A stretch of DNA of 64,000 bases from positions 186,001-250,000 of the forward strand of contig NZ_JACHTE010000001.1 in assembly GCF_014145395.1 (NCBI RefSeq), written 5' to 3'. The DNA comes from Marilutibacter penaei. Lineage in GTDB: Bacteria > Pseudomonadota > Gammaproteobacteria > Xanthomonadales > Xanthomonadaceae. Of this stretch, positions 10,270-19,795 are shown piece after piece; the first letter of the stretch is position 1, and every line of letters begins with the position of its first letter. The notes under the pieces were generated by a model, which saw nothing but the letters and a program-made list of their open reading frames with translations, was not told the DNA's origin and made no database searches. The position numbers and the translations under genes were made by a program.

Positions 10270-11496
10270 ATGGATTTCGCGCACAGCCAGCGGGTCGAGA
10301 CTCTCCGGGAGCGCCTGCTGGCGTTCTTCGACCAGTGGATCCTGCCGGCCGAGGCCGTATACCTCGACGAGCAGCGGCGCCACCAGGCCGCGGGCAACCC
10401 CTGGCAGCCGATGGAAACCGTGGAAGCGCTGAAGCCCCGCGCCCGCGAGGCCGGTCTGTGGAACCTGTTCCTGCCCGACTCGCCTCGCGCCCCCGAAGGC
10501 CTGAGCAATCTGGAATACGCGCCGCTGTGCGAAATCATGGGGCGGGTGCCGTGGTCGCCCGAGGTGTTTAACTGCTCGGCGCCTGACACCGGGAACATGG
10601 AGATCCTCGAGCGCTTCGGCACCGATGCGCAGAAGTCGCGCTGGCTCGAACCCCTGCTCGACGGCAGCATCCGCTCCGCCTTCCTGATGACCGAGCCCGC
10701 GGTCGCCTCGGCGGACGCCACCAACATCGAGTGCGCGATCCGCCGCGACGGCGACGCGTACGTGATCGACGGCCGCAAGTGGTTCGCCTCGGGCGCCGGC
10801 GATCCGCGCTGCCAGCTCTACATCGTGATGGGCAAGACCGACCCCGGCGCCGAACTCCACCGGCAGCAGTCGATGATCCTGGTGCCGGCGGACACGCCGG
10901 GCCTCGAGGTCATCCGCCACCTGCCGGTGTTCGGTTACGACGATGCCCCGCACGGTCACATGGAGATCGCCCTGTCCGGCGTGCGCGTACCCGCGTCCAA
11001 CGTCCTGCTGGGCGAAGGCCGCGGCTTCGAGATCGCCCAGGCGCGCCTGGGGCCCGGCCGCATCCACCACTGCATGCGCACCATCGGCATGGCCGAGCGC
11101 GCGCTCGAACTGATGTGCACCCGATTGAAGTCCCGGGTGGCCTTCGGCAAGCCGATCGCGGACCACTCCGTCTGGCACGAACGCATCGCCCAGTCGCGCT
11201 GCATGATCGAGCAGGCGCGGCTGCTGACGCTCAAGGCCGCACACATGATGGACACGGTCGGCAACAAGGTCGCGCGCGGCGAGATCGCGATGATCAAGAT
11301 CGTCGCCCCGCAGATGGCCTGCCAGATCCTCGACTGGGCGATCCAGGCCCACGGGGGCGCCGGCGTCAGCGACGACTTCCCGCTGGCGAGCGCCTATGCC
11401 TCGATCCGCACGCTCCGCCTGGCCGACGGGCCGGACGAAGTGCACTGCGGCACCGTCGCGCGGCTGGAGCTGCGCCGGCACGACACGGCGGCCTGA
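10270..11496 (+). CDS. Acyl-CoA dehydrogenase, ACAD10/ACAD11-like
   Basis: A 408-residue dehydrogenase with [20 protein letters not shown] in the β-domain, [54 protein letters not shown] and the C-terminal [20 protein letters not shown]. These last segments strongly resemble the dehydrogenase half of human ACAD10/ACAD11 and of bacterial LvaC, which remove phosphate from 4-phosphoacyl-CoA to give an enoyl-CoA. The kinase half of such fusions exists here as a separate gene in the divergent operon. The start [12 protein letters not shown] at 10270 is chosen over 10237 because the latter lies inside the operator. First gene of the plus-strand operon. Confidence 0.88.
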   Translation: MDFAHSQRVETLRERLLAFFDQWILPAEAVYLDEQRRHQAAGNPWQPMETVEALKPRAREAGLWNLFLPDSPRAPEGLSNLEYAPLCEIMGRVPWSPEVFNCSAPDTGNMEILERFGTDAQKSRWLEPLLDGSIRSAFLMTEPAVASADATNIECAIRRDGDAYVIDGRKWFASGAGDPRCQLYIVMGKTDPGAELHRQQSMILVPADTPGLEVIRHLPVFGYDDAPHGHMEIALSGVRVPASNVLLGEGRGFEIAQARLGPGRIHHCMRTIGMAERALELMCTRLKSRVAFGKPIADHSVWHERIAQSRCMIEQARLLTLKAAHMMDTVGNKVARGEIAMIKIVAPQMACQILDWAIQAHGGAGVSDDFPLASAYASIRTLRLADGPDEVHCGTVARLELRRHDTAA

Positions 11497-11518
11497 ACCG
11501 CCACCACTGGACCGCATG

Positions 11519-12337
11519 ATGGGCAATCCCAAGCGCAAGATCGACACTCTCAGCCTCGCCATCGACGAGGACCACCCGCAGTTCGTCAATGCCATCGGCC
11601 GCGCCGCGGCGATCCTGCGCTGCTTCGAGCACGGCGACCGGCGGCTCGGCAACCGCGACCTGGCCCTGCAGACGGGCCTGCCCAAGGCCACCGTGTCGCG
11701 GCTGACCTACACCCTGGCCGCGCTGGGGTTCCTGTCCTACTCGGAGAAGCACGAGAACTACGCGCTCGGCACTTCGGTGCTGTCGCTCGCGCACGCCTAC
11801 ATGCGCGGCAACGACGTGCTCTCGGTCGCGCGCCCGCTGATGCGTGAGCTGGCCGAACACACGCGTTCGGCGGTCATGCTCGGCGAGGCCGACCGCGGCC
11901 GCATGGTCCTGCTGGAGATCGCCCAGGGCGACCCGATGTTCGAGATGAAGCTCGCGGCCGGCGCACGGGTGCCGCACGGCTCCACCGCACTGGGGCGTGC
12001 CGATCTCGCCGGGCGCCCGCCCGAGGTGTTCGAACGCCTGATGGTCGAACTGGAACGCGAATGCGAGCCCGGCTACTGGCCGCGGCTGCGCTCGGGCATC
12101 GTCCGGGCCCGACAGGACTACGAGCACCATGGCTTCTGCTTTTCGATGGGCGATTGGAACCCGGACGTGTTCGCGATCGGGGTGCCGATGGCGTCCGCGG
12201 ATGGCAGCCGGGTGCTCGCCTTCAACTGCAGCGGACGGGTGTCGGTGATGACCCGGGAAAAGATCATCGATGACTTCGGCCCACGCCTGGTCGCCCTGCG
12301 CGACAAGGTCCTGGAGATCACCGAAGGCCGTTTCTGA
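11519..12337 (+). CDS. IclR family transcriptional regulator 1
   Basis: A 272-residue IclR-type regulator: winged helix-turn-helix at residues ~20-85 (RAAAILRCFEHGDRRLGN, TGLPKATVSRLTYTLAALGF), linker, and C-terminal effector domain (residues ~95-265) with RVPHGSTALGRADLA and GFCFSMGDWNPDVFAIGVPM. It is collinear, without gaps, with the second IclR protein at 19874 and clearly a recent paralogue. Two adjacent ATGs (11516, 11519) exist; the second matches the paralogue's start (MGNPKRK/MGSPKRD). It lies within the operon it probably controls, near duplicated palindromes at 10094 and 10225. The effector is probably a pathway acyl-CoA or the free acid, which is inference. Confidence 0.92.
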   Translation: MGNPKRKIDTLSLAIDEDHPQFVNAIGRAAAILRCFEHGDRRLGNRDLALQTGLPKATVSRLTYTLAALGFLSYSEKHENYALGTSVLSLAHAYMRGNDVLSVARPLMRELAEHTRSAVMLGEADRGRMVLLEIAQGDPMFEMKLAAGARVPHGSTALGRADLAGRPPEVFERLMVELERECEPGYWPRLRSGIVRARQDYEHHGFCFSMGDWNPDVFAIGVPMASADGSRVLAFNCSGRVSVMTREKIIDDFGPRLVALRDKVLEITEGRF

Positions 12338-12365
12338 GCCTGCCCGAACCGCCAAGGAGACCCGC

Positions 12366-13361
12366 ATGAAAGCCATTGTCTGCGAAGCCTGGGGACCGCC
12401 GTCCTCGCTGCGCCTGGTCGAGCTCCCCTCGCCCCAGCCGGGACCCGGCCAGGTGGTCGTGCGCACGCGCGCGGCCGCGGTCAATTATCCCGACGCACTG
12501 ATCGTGGCCGGCAAGTACCAGTTCCAGCCGCCCTTCCCGTTCTCCCCGGGCGGTGAGCTGTCCGGTGAAGTGATCGCGGTCGGCAGCGACGTCGAACGCA
12601 TCGCGGTCGGTGACAAGGTGGCCGCGATCGCACCCTTCGGGGCCTATGCGGAAGAGGTCGCAGTGGATGCACGCAACGTGATCCCGCTGCCGGCGGGCAT
12701 CGACGACGCCGCGCTGGAGATCGCCGGCAGCTTCGTGCTGACCTACGGCACCTCGCTACACGCGCTGAAGGACCGCGCGGCGGTTCGCGAAGGGGAAACC
12801 CTGCTGGTGCTCGGCGCAGGGGGTGGCGTCGGCCTCGCAGCGGTCGAGATCGGCAAGCTTCTGGGCATGCGGGTGATCGCCGCCGCCTCCAGTGAGGCGA
12901 AACGCCAGGCGGCGCTCGACCACGGTGCCGACGACGCCATTGACTACACCGAGGGCCAGCTGCGCGATCGCATCAAGGCCCTGACCGGCGGCCGCGGTGT
13001 CGACGTGGTCTACGACCCGGTCGGCGGCGAAACGACCGAGACCGCGCTGCGCTGCGTCGGCTGGGGCGGCCGCCATCTCGTCGTCGGGTTCGCCGCCGGC
13101 GACATCCCACGCGTGCCGATCAACCTGCTGCTGCTCAAGGGCAGCGCACTGGTGGGCGTGTTCTGGGGTGAGTTCGTCAAGCGCGAACCGGCGAACAACG
13201 TGGCCAACATGAAGCAGCTGTTCGACTGGCTCGCCGCGGGCCGCATCCGTCCGCTGATCTCGCGCCGCTACCCGCTTGCGCGTGCGCCCGAGGCGCTCGA
13301 CGCGATGCTCGCCCGCGAGGCGGTGGGCAAGCTGGTCGTGATCCCGGGCGCGGACGACTGA
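12366..13361 (+). CDS. Quinone oxidoreductase-like NADPH:(enone) oxidoreductase
   Basis: A 331-residue zinc-free medium-chain dehydrogenase/reductase of the quinone oxidoreductase group. The N-terminal GroES-like domain shows AAVNYPDALIVAGKYQ and PFPFSPGGELSGEVIAVGSD; the Rossmann fold has ETLLVLGAGGGVGLAAVEIG; and VDVVYDPVGGETTETALRC follows. No zinc-binding cysteine cluster is present, which separates it from the zinc alcohol dehydrogenase at 22549. In acyl-CoA operons such proteins can act as 2-enoyl-CoA reductases or on quinones, so the role is open. A strong AAGGAGA ribosome binding site lies six bases before the ATG. Third gene of the plus-strand operon. Confidence 0.9.
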   Translation: MKAIVCEAWGPPSSLRLVELPSPQPGPGQVVVRTRAAAVNYPDALIVAGKYQFQPPFPFSPGGELSGEVIAVGSDVERIAVGDKVAAIAPFGAYAEEVAVDARNVIPLPAGIDDAALEIAGSFVLTYGTSLHALKDRAAVREGETLLVLGAGGGVGLAAVEIGKLLGMRVIAAASSEAKRQAALDHGADDAIDYTEGQLRDRIKALTGGRGVDVVYDPVGGETTETALRCVGWGGRHLVVGFAAGDIPRVPINLLLLKGSALVGVFWGEFVKREPANNVANMKQLFDWLAAGRIRPLISRRYPLARAPEALDAMLAREAVGKLVVIPGADD

Positions 13362-13412
13362 CACATCACCGTAACGACTACAGGGCGCGCCAGACGCCAC
13401 GGGAGGGGACGC

Positions 13413-15059
13413 ATGCACAAGAACGCCACGCACTGGCCGCCCGGCCTGCCGCCGGACATGGCCATTCCAGAGACATCGATCGGCTACAACCTCGAGGTGG
13501 CCGCCACCCGCTACCCCGGGCGCACCGCGATCGCCTACTACGGCAGCGAGATCCGCTACGACCGCCTCCTGGACGAGGTTGAACGCCTGGCCGACCACCT
13601 GCAGCACGCCTGCGGCGTCGCCAAGGGCGACCGGGTATTGCTGTACATGCAGAACTGCCCGCAGTTCGTCATCGCCACCTACGCGATCCTCCGCATCGGC
13701 GGCGTGGTCGTGCCGGTCAACACGATGAACCTGGTCCAGGAGGTCCGTCACGTCGCAGTCGACAGCAGCGCGAAGGTGGCGCTGTTCTCGCAGGAACTCG
13801 CGCCGAACATGATGCCCCTGCTCGGCCACGGGATCGAACACGCGGTGGTGGCCTGCTACCGCGACTACCTTGCGCCGGACACCGACCTGCCGGTCCCCGA
13901 TGCCGTCTCTCAGGCTCCGATCGCAGTGGACGGCGCGACACCCTGGACTGACGCGTTATCCGGTTCAATGCCCGTGCGACCCGTCGATGTGGCGCCCGAC
14001 GACCTCGCCTTCCTGGTCTACACGTCCGGCACCACCGGCGCGCCGAAGGGTTGCATGCACACGCACCGCAGCGTGCTGGCTTCGGCCATCGGCTGTCGCG
14101 AGTACTGCCGCCTGCCCAAGGACCAGATCGCCCTGTGCGCATTGCCGATGTTCCACGTCACCGGCCTGCAGACCGGTGTCAACGCGGTCATCCACGACGG
14201 TTCGACGATGGTGGTGATGACCCGCTGGGACCGCCAGTGCGCGGCGATGCTGATCGAGCGCTACCGGGTCACCAGCTGGACCGCCATCCCGACCATGCTG
14301 TTCGACTTCCTCGCGCAGCCCGGGCTCGCGGAGCGCGACCTGTCCTCGATCACCCTCCTCAGCGGCGGCGGCGCGGCGATGCCGAAGGCGGTGGCGGAGA
14401 GGATCCAGGCCCTGTGGGGCATTCCCTACGTGGAGGGGTATGGCCTGTCGGAAACCATGGCGACCACCCATACCAACCCGGTGCACCGGCCCAAGGCACA
14501 GTGCCTCGGCATCCCGGTACAGAACACGGATGCGGTCGTCGTCGACCCGGACACGCTGGCGATCCTGCCGCCTGGGAAGGTCGGCGAGATCCTGATCCGT
14601 GGCCCGCAGGTTTTCAGGGGCTATTGGCAACACCCGGAGGCGACCGCCGCGGCCTTCGTCGACATCGAAGGCGAGCGCTTCTTCCGTACCGGCGACCTGG
14701 GCTACGTGGACGACGAGGGCTACTTCTTCATCGTCGACCGGCTGAAGCGGATGATCAATGCGTCGGGCTACAAGGTGTGGCCAGCCGAGGTCGAAAGCCT
14801 GATGTTCGCGCACCCGGCGATCCAGGAAGCCTGCGTGATCGGGATCCGCGATCCGCAGCGCGGGGAAGGGGTGAAGCTGGTGGCGGTACTGGCGGAAGGC
14901 CAGTCGACGACCGAGGCCGAAGTGATCGCCTGGGCACGCGCGCACATGGCGGCATACAAGGCCCCCCAGGTCGTGGAGTTCGTCGATCGCCTGCCCAAGA
15001 GCGGCACCGGCAAGGTGCAGTGGCGGGAACTGCAGGCGCGGGAGCGGGCGCGCGAATAG
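13413..15059 (+). CDS. Acyl-CoA synthetase (AMP-forming ligase)
   Basis: A 548-residue member of the adenylate-forming superfamily that would activate the pathway's carboxylic acid with ATP and CoA. Core motifs are present: LVYTSGTTGAPKGCMHTHRS (A3), VEGYGLSETMATTHTNPV (A5), FFRTGDLGYVDDEGYFFIVD (A7), RLKRMINASGYKVWPAEVES (A8) and PKSGTGKVQWREL with the catalytic C-terminal lysine. It is followed by a non-coding inverted repeat and then the convergent TonB receptor. It has an AGGGGAC ribosome binding site. The ligase makes this operon self-sufficient from free acid to β-oxidation; chain specificity cannot be read from sequence. Confidence 0.93.
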   Translation: MHKNATHWPPGLPPDMAIPETSIGYNLEVAATRYPGRTAIAYYGSEIRYDRLLDEVERLADHLQHACGVAKGDRVLLYMQNCPQFVIATYAILRIGGVVVPVNTMNLVQEVRHVAVDSSAKVALFSQELAPNMMPLLGHGIEHAVVACYRDYLAPDTDLPVPDAVSQAPIAVDGATPWTDALSGSMPVRPVDVAPDDLAFLVYTSGTTGAPKGCMHTHRSVLASAIGCREYCRLPKDQIALCALPMFHVTGLQTGVNAVIHDGSTMVVMTRWDRQCAAMLIERYRVTSWTAIPTMLFDFLAQPGLAERDLSSITLLSGGGAAMPKAVAERIQALWGIPYVEGYGLSETMATTHTNPVHRPKAQCLGIPVQNTDAVVVDPDTLAILPPGKVGEILIRGPQVFRGYWQHPEATAAAFVDIEGERFFRTGDLGYVDDEGYFFIVDRLKRMINASGYKVWPAEVESLMFAHPAIQEACVIGIRDPQRGEGVKLVAVLAEGQSTTEAEVIAWARAHMAAYKAPQVVEFVDRLPKSGTGKVQWRELQARERARE

Positions 15060-15092
15060 CTGGGATCCTCGCGCTGGTCGCGAAGGCGACGG

Positions 15093-15192
15093 CTGCCGGG
15101 ATGGGGGTGGCGGAGAGCCGGGCAGGACGCCCGGCGACCCGACTTAGAGACAGGACGTCGTCAGAAGGGCGGAGCCACCCCCATCCCGGCAG
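15093..15192. repeat. Long inverted repeat with nested hairpin in convergent gap
   Basis: Two perfect 19-base arms, CTGCCGGGATGGGGGTGGC at 15093-15111 and its complement at 15174-15192, enclose 62 bases that themselves hold a small hairpin (GCCGGGC-AGGAC-GCCCGGC-type at 15117-15135). It fills the gap between the convergent ligase and TonB receptor genes. It could terminate transcription from both sides, but the lack of a T-run and the nested architecture also fit a REP-like dispersed element. Confidence 0.65.
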
Positions 15193-15219
15193 GTGGCGCC
15201 TCCTCCCGGAGCTGGCCGA

Positions 15220-17739
15220 TCAGTACTTCACGCGGAACGTCACGCCGTACGTCCGCGGCGCGCCGATGAACGCGTTGTACGAACCGGTCTGCAGCGGCGC
15301 ATCGAAACCGACCTGCTTGTAGGTCTCGTCGGTCAGGTTCTGGCCCCACAGTTCCACCGACCAGTGGTCGTCGGCCTGGGCGACGACGAAACGTCCGCTC
15401 ACCAGCGTGTAGGCCTCCTGGTTCTTCTGCGGCGCCAGGTCGGAACCGGTGTTCTGCTCGGACGTGTACTTCGCACCGAGGAACAGCCGACCGATCAGGT
15501 TGTCGGTGAAGCCCCACTCGTAGCTGACCGCCGCACTGCCCTGCCACTCCGGGGCGAAGCCCGGCGTGGCGCCCGGCAGGCGCGACAGCGCGGCATCCGG
15601 CAACGGATCGTCGCCATACTCCGCCTGCAGCCAGGTCAGGCCACCCTGCAGGGTCAGGCCGTCCACGCCCGTCTGCCAGATCACGTCGGTATCGATGCCG
15701 TAGGTATTCAGCTCCGGAATCGAGCGGACCACGTAGCTCGACCCCAGGAAACTGTTGAGCTGGAAGTCGCTGTAATCCTGCTTGAAGTACGCGGCGTTGA
15801 GCAGCAGGTTGCCGTCAAGCAGCGTCGCTTTCGCACCCAGTTCGTACGCATCCACGAACTCGCCCGGGAACGCGGTATCGGTGCTCGGGGTGATGCCAAT
15901 CTGCACGCGATCGAGATTGAAGCCACCCGCCTTGTAGCCGCGCGACGCCGACAGGTAGGTCATCAGCGCCTCGTTCCAGCGGTATGCCGCCTTGAACGTG
16001 CCGGACCACTCCTTCTCTTCCCGTTCCTGGTGGGTCGACAGGCCATTGAACAGCGTGTTGGCCCACGGCAGGCACATGTAACCGATCACGGTCGGCACGA
16101 TGCCGCCCACGAACTGTGCCGGTACGCCCCGCGCGATGAGCGCCTGTGCGACCTGGTTGGGGTTGGTGAAGCCGGCGGTGCAACTGGGGCTGCCGTTGGG
16201 ATTCGAGTAGAGGCTGTCGACCTCCTTCTTTTCCTGCGTGTAACGCAGGCCCAGGGTCAGGTCGAGCGCATCGGTCGCATGGAACGTCATGTTGGTGAAC
16301 GCGGCGGTGCTCTTGGCGTTCTGGTCGAAGCGGTCGTGCGAGCCGCGACCCGCGAAGCTGGTGCCGTAGGGCTGGCCACCCGCCTCCGCGAGGAAGGTCG
16401 CGCCGCCCGCGGTGTTCACCAGGCCCGGCGGGAACGAGGCGGCGATGTTGTTCAGCAACGCAATCGAGAGGTAGGGCTCGTACACGCTGCCCATCTTGAT
16501 CGAGTCGCGGCGGATGACGTCCTCGTCGCTGTAGAACAGGCCGACCATCCAGTCCAGGCGATCGGTGGCACCGGTCAGCCGGAACTCCTGGCTGAAGGTA
16601 TCGAAGGTGACCGAGTTCAGATCGTCGCCGTACTCGCGACGCCAGATGTCCGCGGTGGAGAAGTCGATATCCGATTCGTTGGTCGAATCCCAGCTGCGAC
16701 TGGCGGTGATGGAGGTCAAGGTGGCATCGCCGAACCACGGCGTGTCCCAGTTGATCTCCATCGACAGGCCCTTGTCGACGGTGTCCGTCCGCGTGCCGAG
16801 ATTGCTGTAGGCGACACGTGCGGAAGGATCCGGCGACGGGAGGGTGCCCTCGCCGCCCGCCAGCGCGTCGACGATCGCCGCCGCCGGGCCGCGCGTGGTG
16901 GTCACGCCGACGCAGCAGTTCTCGTCGCGCGACGTGAAGTCGGCGATGAAGTTGATGTCGACGCTGTCCGAGGGCTCGATCAGCAACTGTCCCCTCACGG
17001 AGTGGAAGTTGATGTTGCCGTCTTCGTCCTCGGTACGCGGTCCGGCCCCGGTGACCACGTCGGTCACGCCGTCGCGCGCGCGCTTCACCGCGTAGACACG
17101 GAACGCGGCGTTGTCGCCGAGGTTGTCGTTGTAGGCGCCGGCCAGGCCGATCGCACCGTAATTGCCGACGGTGATCTCGCCTTCCGCCTCCTGCTCGTAG
17201 TGCGGACGCTTGGTGATGACCTGGATCAGGCCGGCGGAGGTGTTCTTGCCGAACACGGTGCCCTGCGGCCCCTTCAGCACCTCGATGCGCTCGACCTCGC
17301 CGAGGTCGCCGAAGCCAACGCCGTTGCGCGGCCGGTACACGCCATCGATCACCACGCCGACCGAGGATTCGAGGCCGGGATTGTCGCCGACGGTGCCGAC
17401 GCCGCGGATGCGCGCGGTGGTCTGGCCTTCGTTGCTGGTGCTGCTGACGTTCAACGCCGGCACCAGCAACTGGACGTCCTTGATGTCGCGGATGCCGGCG
17501 TCCTGGATGACCTGCTCGGGGACGACCGTCAGCGAGATTGGCACGTCCTGCAGCACTTCCTCGCGCTTCTGGGCGGTCACGGTGATCCGGTCGAGGGTGG
17601 TCGCCTCATCGGCGTCGGATGCCGCCTGCGCGAACACCGGCATGGCGGGCATCGCCAATGCCAGCACGATCGACAGGGACAGGGTGGTGCGGCCGGGACC
17701 GGCGCCCCGCGCGGTACGTCTGGTGACTGCTTGAACCAT
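15220..17739 (-). CDS. TonB-dependent outer membrane receptor
   Basis: An 839-residue outer membrane transporter. A signal peptide is visible (SLSIVLALAMPAMPVFAQAA), followed by a TonB-box-like ITVTAQKREEVLQDVPISLT and the plug domain (VPALNVSSTSNEGQTTARIR, LKGPQGTVFGKNTSAGLIQV). The rest is a 22-strand barrel pattern ending in the aromatic-terminated strand GVTFRVKY. This VTAQKREE/LQDVP type is typical of receptors for complex organic substrates in sphingomonads and xanthomonads. Here it probably imports the pathway substrate. It lies 206 bases downstream of the SDR pair on the same strand and may have its own promoter; GGGAGG precedes the ATG. Confidence 0.93.
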   Translation of the reverse strand: MVQAVTRRTARGAGPGRTTLSLSIVLALAMPAMPVFAQAASDADEATTLDRITVTAQKREEVLQDVPISLTVVPEQVIQDAGIRDIKDVQLLVPALNVSSTSNEGQTTARIRGVGTVGDNPGLESSVGVVIDGVYRPRNGVGFGDLGEVERIEVLKGPQGTVFGKNTSAGLIQVITKRPHYEQEAEGEITVGNYGAIGLAGAYNDNLGDNAAFRVYAVKRARDGVTDVVTGAGPRTEDEDGNINFHSVRGQLLIEPSDSVDINFIADFTSRDENCCVGVTTTRGPAAAIVDALAGGEGTLPSPDPSARVAYSNLGTRTDTVDKGLSMEINWDTPWFGDATLTSITASRSWDSTNESDIDFSTADIWRREYGDDLNSVTFDTFSQEFRLTGATDRLDWMVGLFYSDEDVIRRDSIKMGSVYEPYLSIALLNNIAASFPPGLVNTAGGATFLAEAGGQPYGTSFAGRGSHDRFDQNAKSTAAFTNMTFHATDALDLTLGLRYTQEKKEVDSLYSNPNGSPSCTAGFTNPNQVAQALIARGVPAQFVGGIVPTVIGYMCLPWANTLFNGLSTHQEREEKEWSGTFKAAYRWNEALMTYLSASRGYKAGGFNLDRVQIGITPSTDTAFPGEFVDAYELGAKATLLDGNLLLNAAYFKQDYSDFQLNSFLGSSYVVRSIPELNTYGIDTDVIWQTGVDGLTLQGGLTWLQAEYGDDPLPDAALSRLPGATPGFAPEWQGSAAVSYEWGFTDNLIGRLFLGAKYTSEQNTGSDLAPQKNQEAYTLVSGRFVVAQADDHWSVELWGQNLTDETYKQVGFDAPLQTGSYNAFIGAPRTYGVTFRVKY

Positions 17740-17945
17740 GATGCATCCCTCCCAAGGATGAAAAGCCTGCGACCGCATGTCCGGGCCTGTTCCGGCCGGT
17801 TGGACGATCGCGCGTCTGGTTGAAACCTACCGATGCCTCGTGCAGTCGACCGTCATCGTCCATGCCGGCCATCCCGCGCTCGCACTCCCCTGCGTGTTGC
17901 CACTTCCCCGGTCATCGCATCCCGCACCGACCCTGTCCAATGTGT

Positions 17946-18845
17946 TCATCCCGCCAATGCCTCTCGCAGCGACTCGCGCAGGCCGGCGCGGCCGGCGAAC
18001 GGGTCGTCCGGCGGCGCCAGTGCGGCAAGCGCTTCCGCGCGCTGCACCACGGCGCCCAGCGCCTTGGGGTGCGACACGATGTAGAAACGTCCTTCGCGCA
18101 CTGCCTCGAACGTCAACGCCGCGACATCGGATGCGCTGACGCGACCGGACTCCACCGCCTTCTCCACCAGCGCCTCGGCGACCTTCTGCGAACGGGTGGC
18201 ATCGCAGGCCTGGCCCGTCGGCCTGTTGCGCGCGGAATGGGCGATGCCGGTCGGCACGTAATAGGGGCACAGCACCGAGGCATGCACGCGGTCGCTGACC
18301 AGCGCCAGGTCGTGGTGCAGCGTTTCCGACAGCGACACCACCGCGTGCTTGCTGACGTTGTAGACGCCGCTCAGCGGCGGATTGAGCAGGCCGGCCATCG
18401 ACGCCGTGTTGACCACGTGGCCGCGATAAGCGGGATCCGCATCGGCCCAGGCCAGCATCCGCGGCACGAAGGCGCGGATGCCGTGGATCACCCCCCACAG
18501 GTTCACGCCCAGCGCCCAGGCCCAGTCGGCCTCGCTGTTTTCCCACAGCAGCCCACCGGCACCGACGCCGGCGTTGTTGAACACCAGGTGGACCGGCCCG
18601 AATGCGGCGACCGCGTCCGTGGCCAGGCCCTCGACCGCGGCACCGTCCGCCACGTCGACGACCCGCGCGAGTACCTCGGTGTCCGCGGGCAACAGCGCGC
18701 AGGTCGCGTCCAGCGCGTCGGCCTGGATGTCGGCCAGCACCAGCTTCATGCCCTCGGCGGCCGCACGCAGCGCGAACGCGCGGCCGAAGCCCGAGCCCGC
18801 CCCGGTGATCACCACCGACTTGCCGCGCAGGTCGTCCATCGTCAT
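17946..18845 (-). CDS. Short-chain dehydrogenase/reductase
   Basis: A 299-residue classical SDR. The cofactor motif is VVITGAGSGFGRAFALRAAA with a following acidic VLADIQADAL that favours NAD(H). NNAGVGAGGLLWENSEADWA, VVNTASMAGLLNPPLSGVYN and the catalytic YNVSKHAVVSLSETL (Tyr-x3-Lys) are all present. The C-terminus is about 40 residues longer than the 250-residue norm. The ATG at 18845 overlaps the upstream SDR stop by four bases (ATGA), so both are made together. Likely acts on a hydroxyl or ketone of the substrate before or during β-oxidation; which one is not determinable. Confidence 0.92.
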   Translation of the reverse strand: MTMDDLRGKSVVITGAGSGFGRAFALRAAAEGMKLVLADIQADALDATCALLPADTEVLARVVDVADGAAVEGLATDAVAAFGPVHLVFNNAGVGAGGLLWENSEADWAWALGVNLWGVIHGIRAFVPRMLAWADADPAYRGHVVNTASMAGLLNPPLSGVYNVSKHAVVSLSETLHHDLALVSDRVHASVLCPYYVPTGIAHSARNRPTGQACDATRSQKVAEALVEKAVESGRVSASDVAALTFEAVREGRFYIVSHPKALGAVVQRAEALAALAPPDDPFAGRAGLRESLREALAG

Positions 18846-19624
18846 ACCGCCGTGTAGCCGCCGTCGACGGCCAGCACCTGCCCGGTGATGTGCGCGCCCG
18901 CGTCCGAAGCGAACAGCAGCGCGGCACCCTTCAGGTCCTCGTCGCCGCCCAGCCGCCGCAACGGCGCGTTGCCCATCAGCGCGTCTTCGCCCAGCTTCTC
19001 GATCAGGACCTCGCTCATCTTCGACGGGAAGAAGCCCGGCGCCAATGCATTGACCGTGATGCCATGGACGCCCCACTCACCCGCGAGCGCACGGGTGAAG
19101 TTCACCACCGCGCCCTTCGCACTGTTGTAGGCGATGGTCTTCATCGCCCCCGGCGGGTTGCCGCGCAGGCCGGCGATGGACGCGACGTTGATGATGCGGC
19201 CGTGGGCACGCGGGATCATCGAACGGCGCGCGACCTGCTGCGAGAGCAGGAACAGCCCGCGCACGTTGAGGTTGAACACCTTGTCCCAGGCCTCGACCGG
19301 ATGGCTCTCGGCCGGCGCGCCCCAACTGGTGCCGGCATTGTTGACGAGGATGTCGACCTGGCCGAGCCGGTCCATCGCGGCTTCGGCCAGGGCCTCCACG
19401 CCTTCGGGGTTCGCGCCATCGGCGGCGAAGCAGTCGGCATCGATGCCACGCCCGCGCAGGTGGGCCACCGCCGCATCGAGCTCGGCCTGCTTGCGCGCCG
19501 ATACCAGCACACGTGCGCCGTAGTCGCCGAGCGCCTCGGCGATCTGCAGGCCCAGGCCGCGGGAACCGCCGGTCACCAGCGCGGTGCGGCCATCAAGATT
19601 GAACAGGGTACGTCGCGTATCCAT
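18842..19624 (-). CDS. Short-chain dehydrogenase/reductase (FabG-like)
   Basis: A 260-residue SDR with ALVTGGSRGLGLQIAEALG at the N-terminus, DILVNNAGTSWGAPAESHPV, INVASIAGLRGNPPGAMKTI, the catalytic IAYNSAKGAVVNFTRALAGE and GQVLAVDGGYTAV at the C-terminus. It is close in style to gluconate 5-dehydrogenase and 3-oxoacyl reductases. VLVSARKQAEL after the second β-strand carries basic residues compatible with NADP(H). First gene of the minus-strand arm of the right divergent pair, facing IclR regulator 2 across a 249-base AT-rich gap. Confidence 0.93.
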   Translation of the reverse strand: MDTRRTLFNLDGRTALVTGGSRGLGLQIAEALGDYGARVLVSARKQAELDAAVAHLRGRGIDADCFAADGANPEGVEALAEAAMDRLGQVDILVNNAGTSWGAPAESHPVEAWDKVFNLNVRGLFLLSQQVARRSMIPRAHGRIINVASIAGLRGNPPGAMKTIAYNSAKGAVVNFTRALAGEWGVHGITVNALAPGFFPSKMSEVLIEKLGEDALMGNAPLRRLGGDEDLKGAALLFASDAGAHITGQVLAVDGGYTAV

Positions 19625-19640
19625 TTATATTTTGTATTAT

Positions 19641-19665
19641 GAAACTTAGTTTCTAAAATTGAATC
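19641..19665. promoter_or_regulatory. Degenerate operator near the SDR start
   Basis: GAAACTTAGTTTC is a perfect 13-base palindrome at 19641-19653; in addition GTTTC (19649) and GAATC (19661) repeat the 12-base half-site spacing of the 10094/10225 operators. It sits 17 bases upstream of the SDR start codon, mirroring the operator next to the ComB-like gene. A PsrA-type GAAAC-N3-GTTTC site is an alternative reading. Confidence 0.45.
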
Positions 19666-19795
19666 CAATCTAGCTGCACTCCGCCGCCCATTCAATACCC
19701 CAGGGCATGGGACTTGTTGTGCAAAGCAACATATATCAAGGCTCTCAAGGGGCTTGATCACCGCACGACGGCGTCCTACCATCCTTCTGTAATTC

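Noticed and set aside
19641-19653. PsrA box (GAAAC-N3-GTTTC)
   Set aside because: It fits that consensus, but the neighbouring IclR gene and related GTTCC/GGAAC sites make an IclR operator more economical; kept as an alternative.
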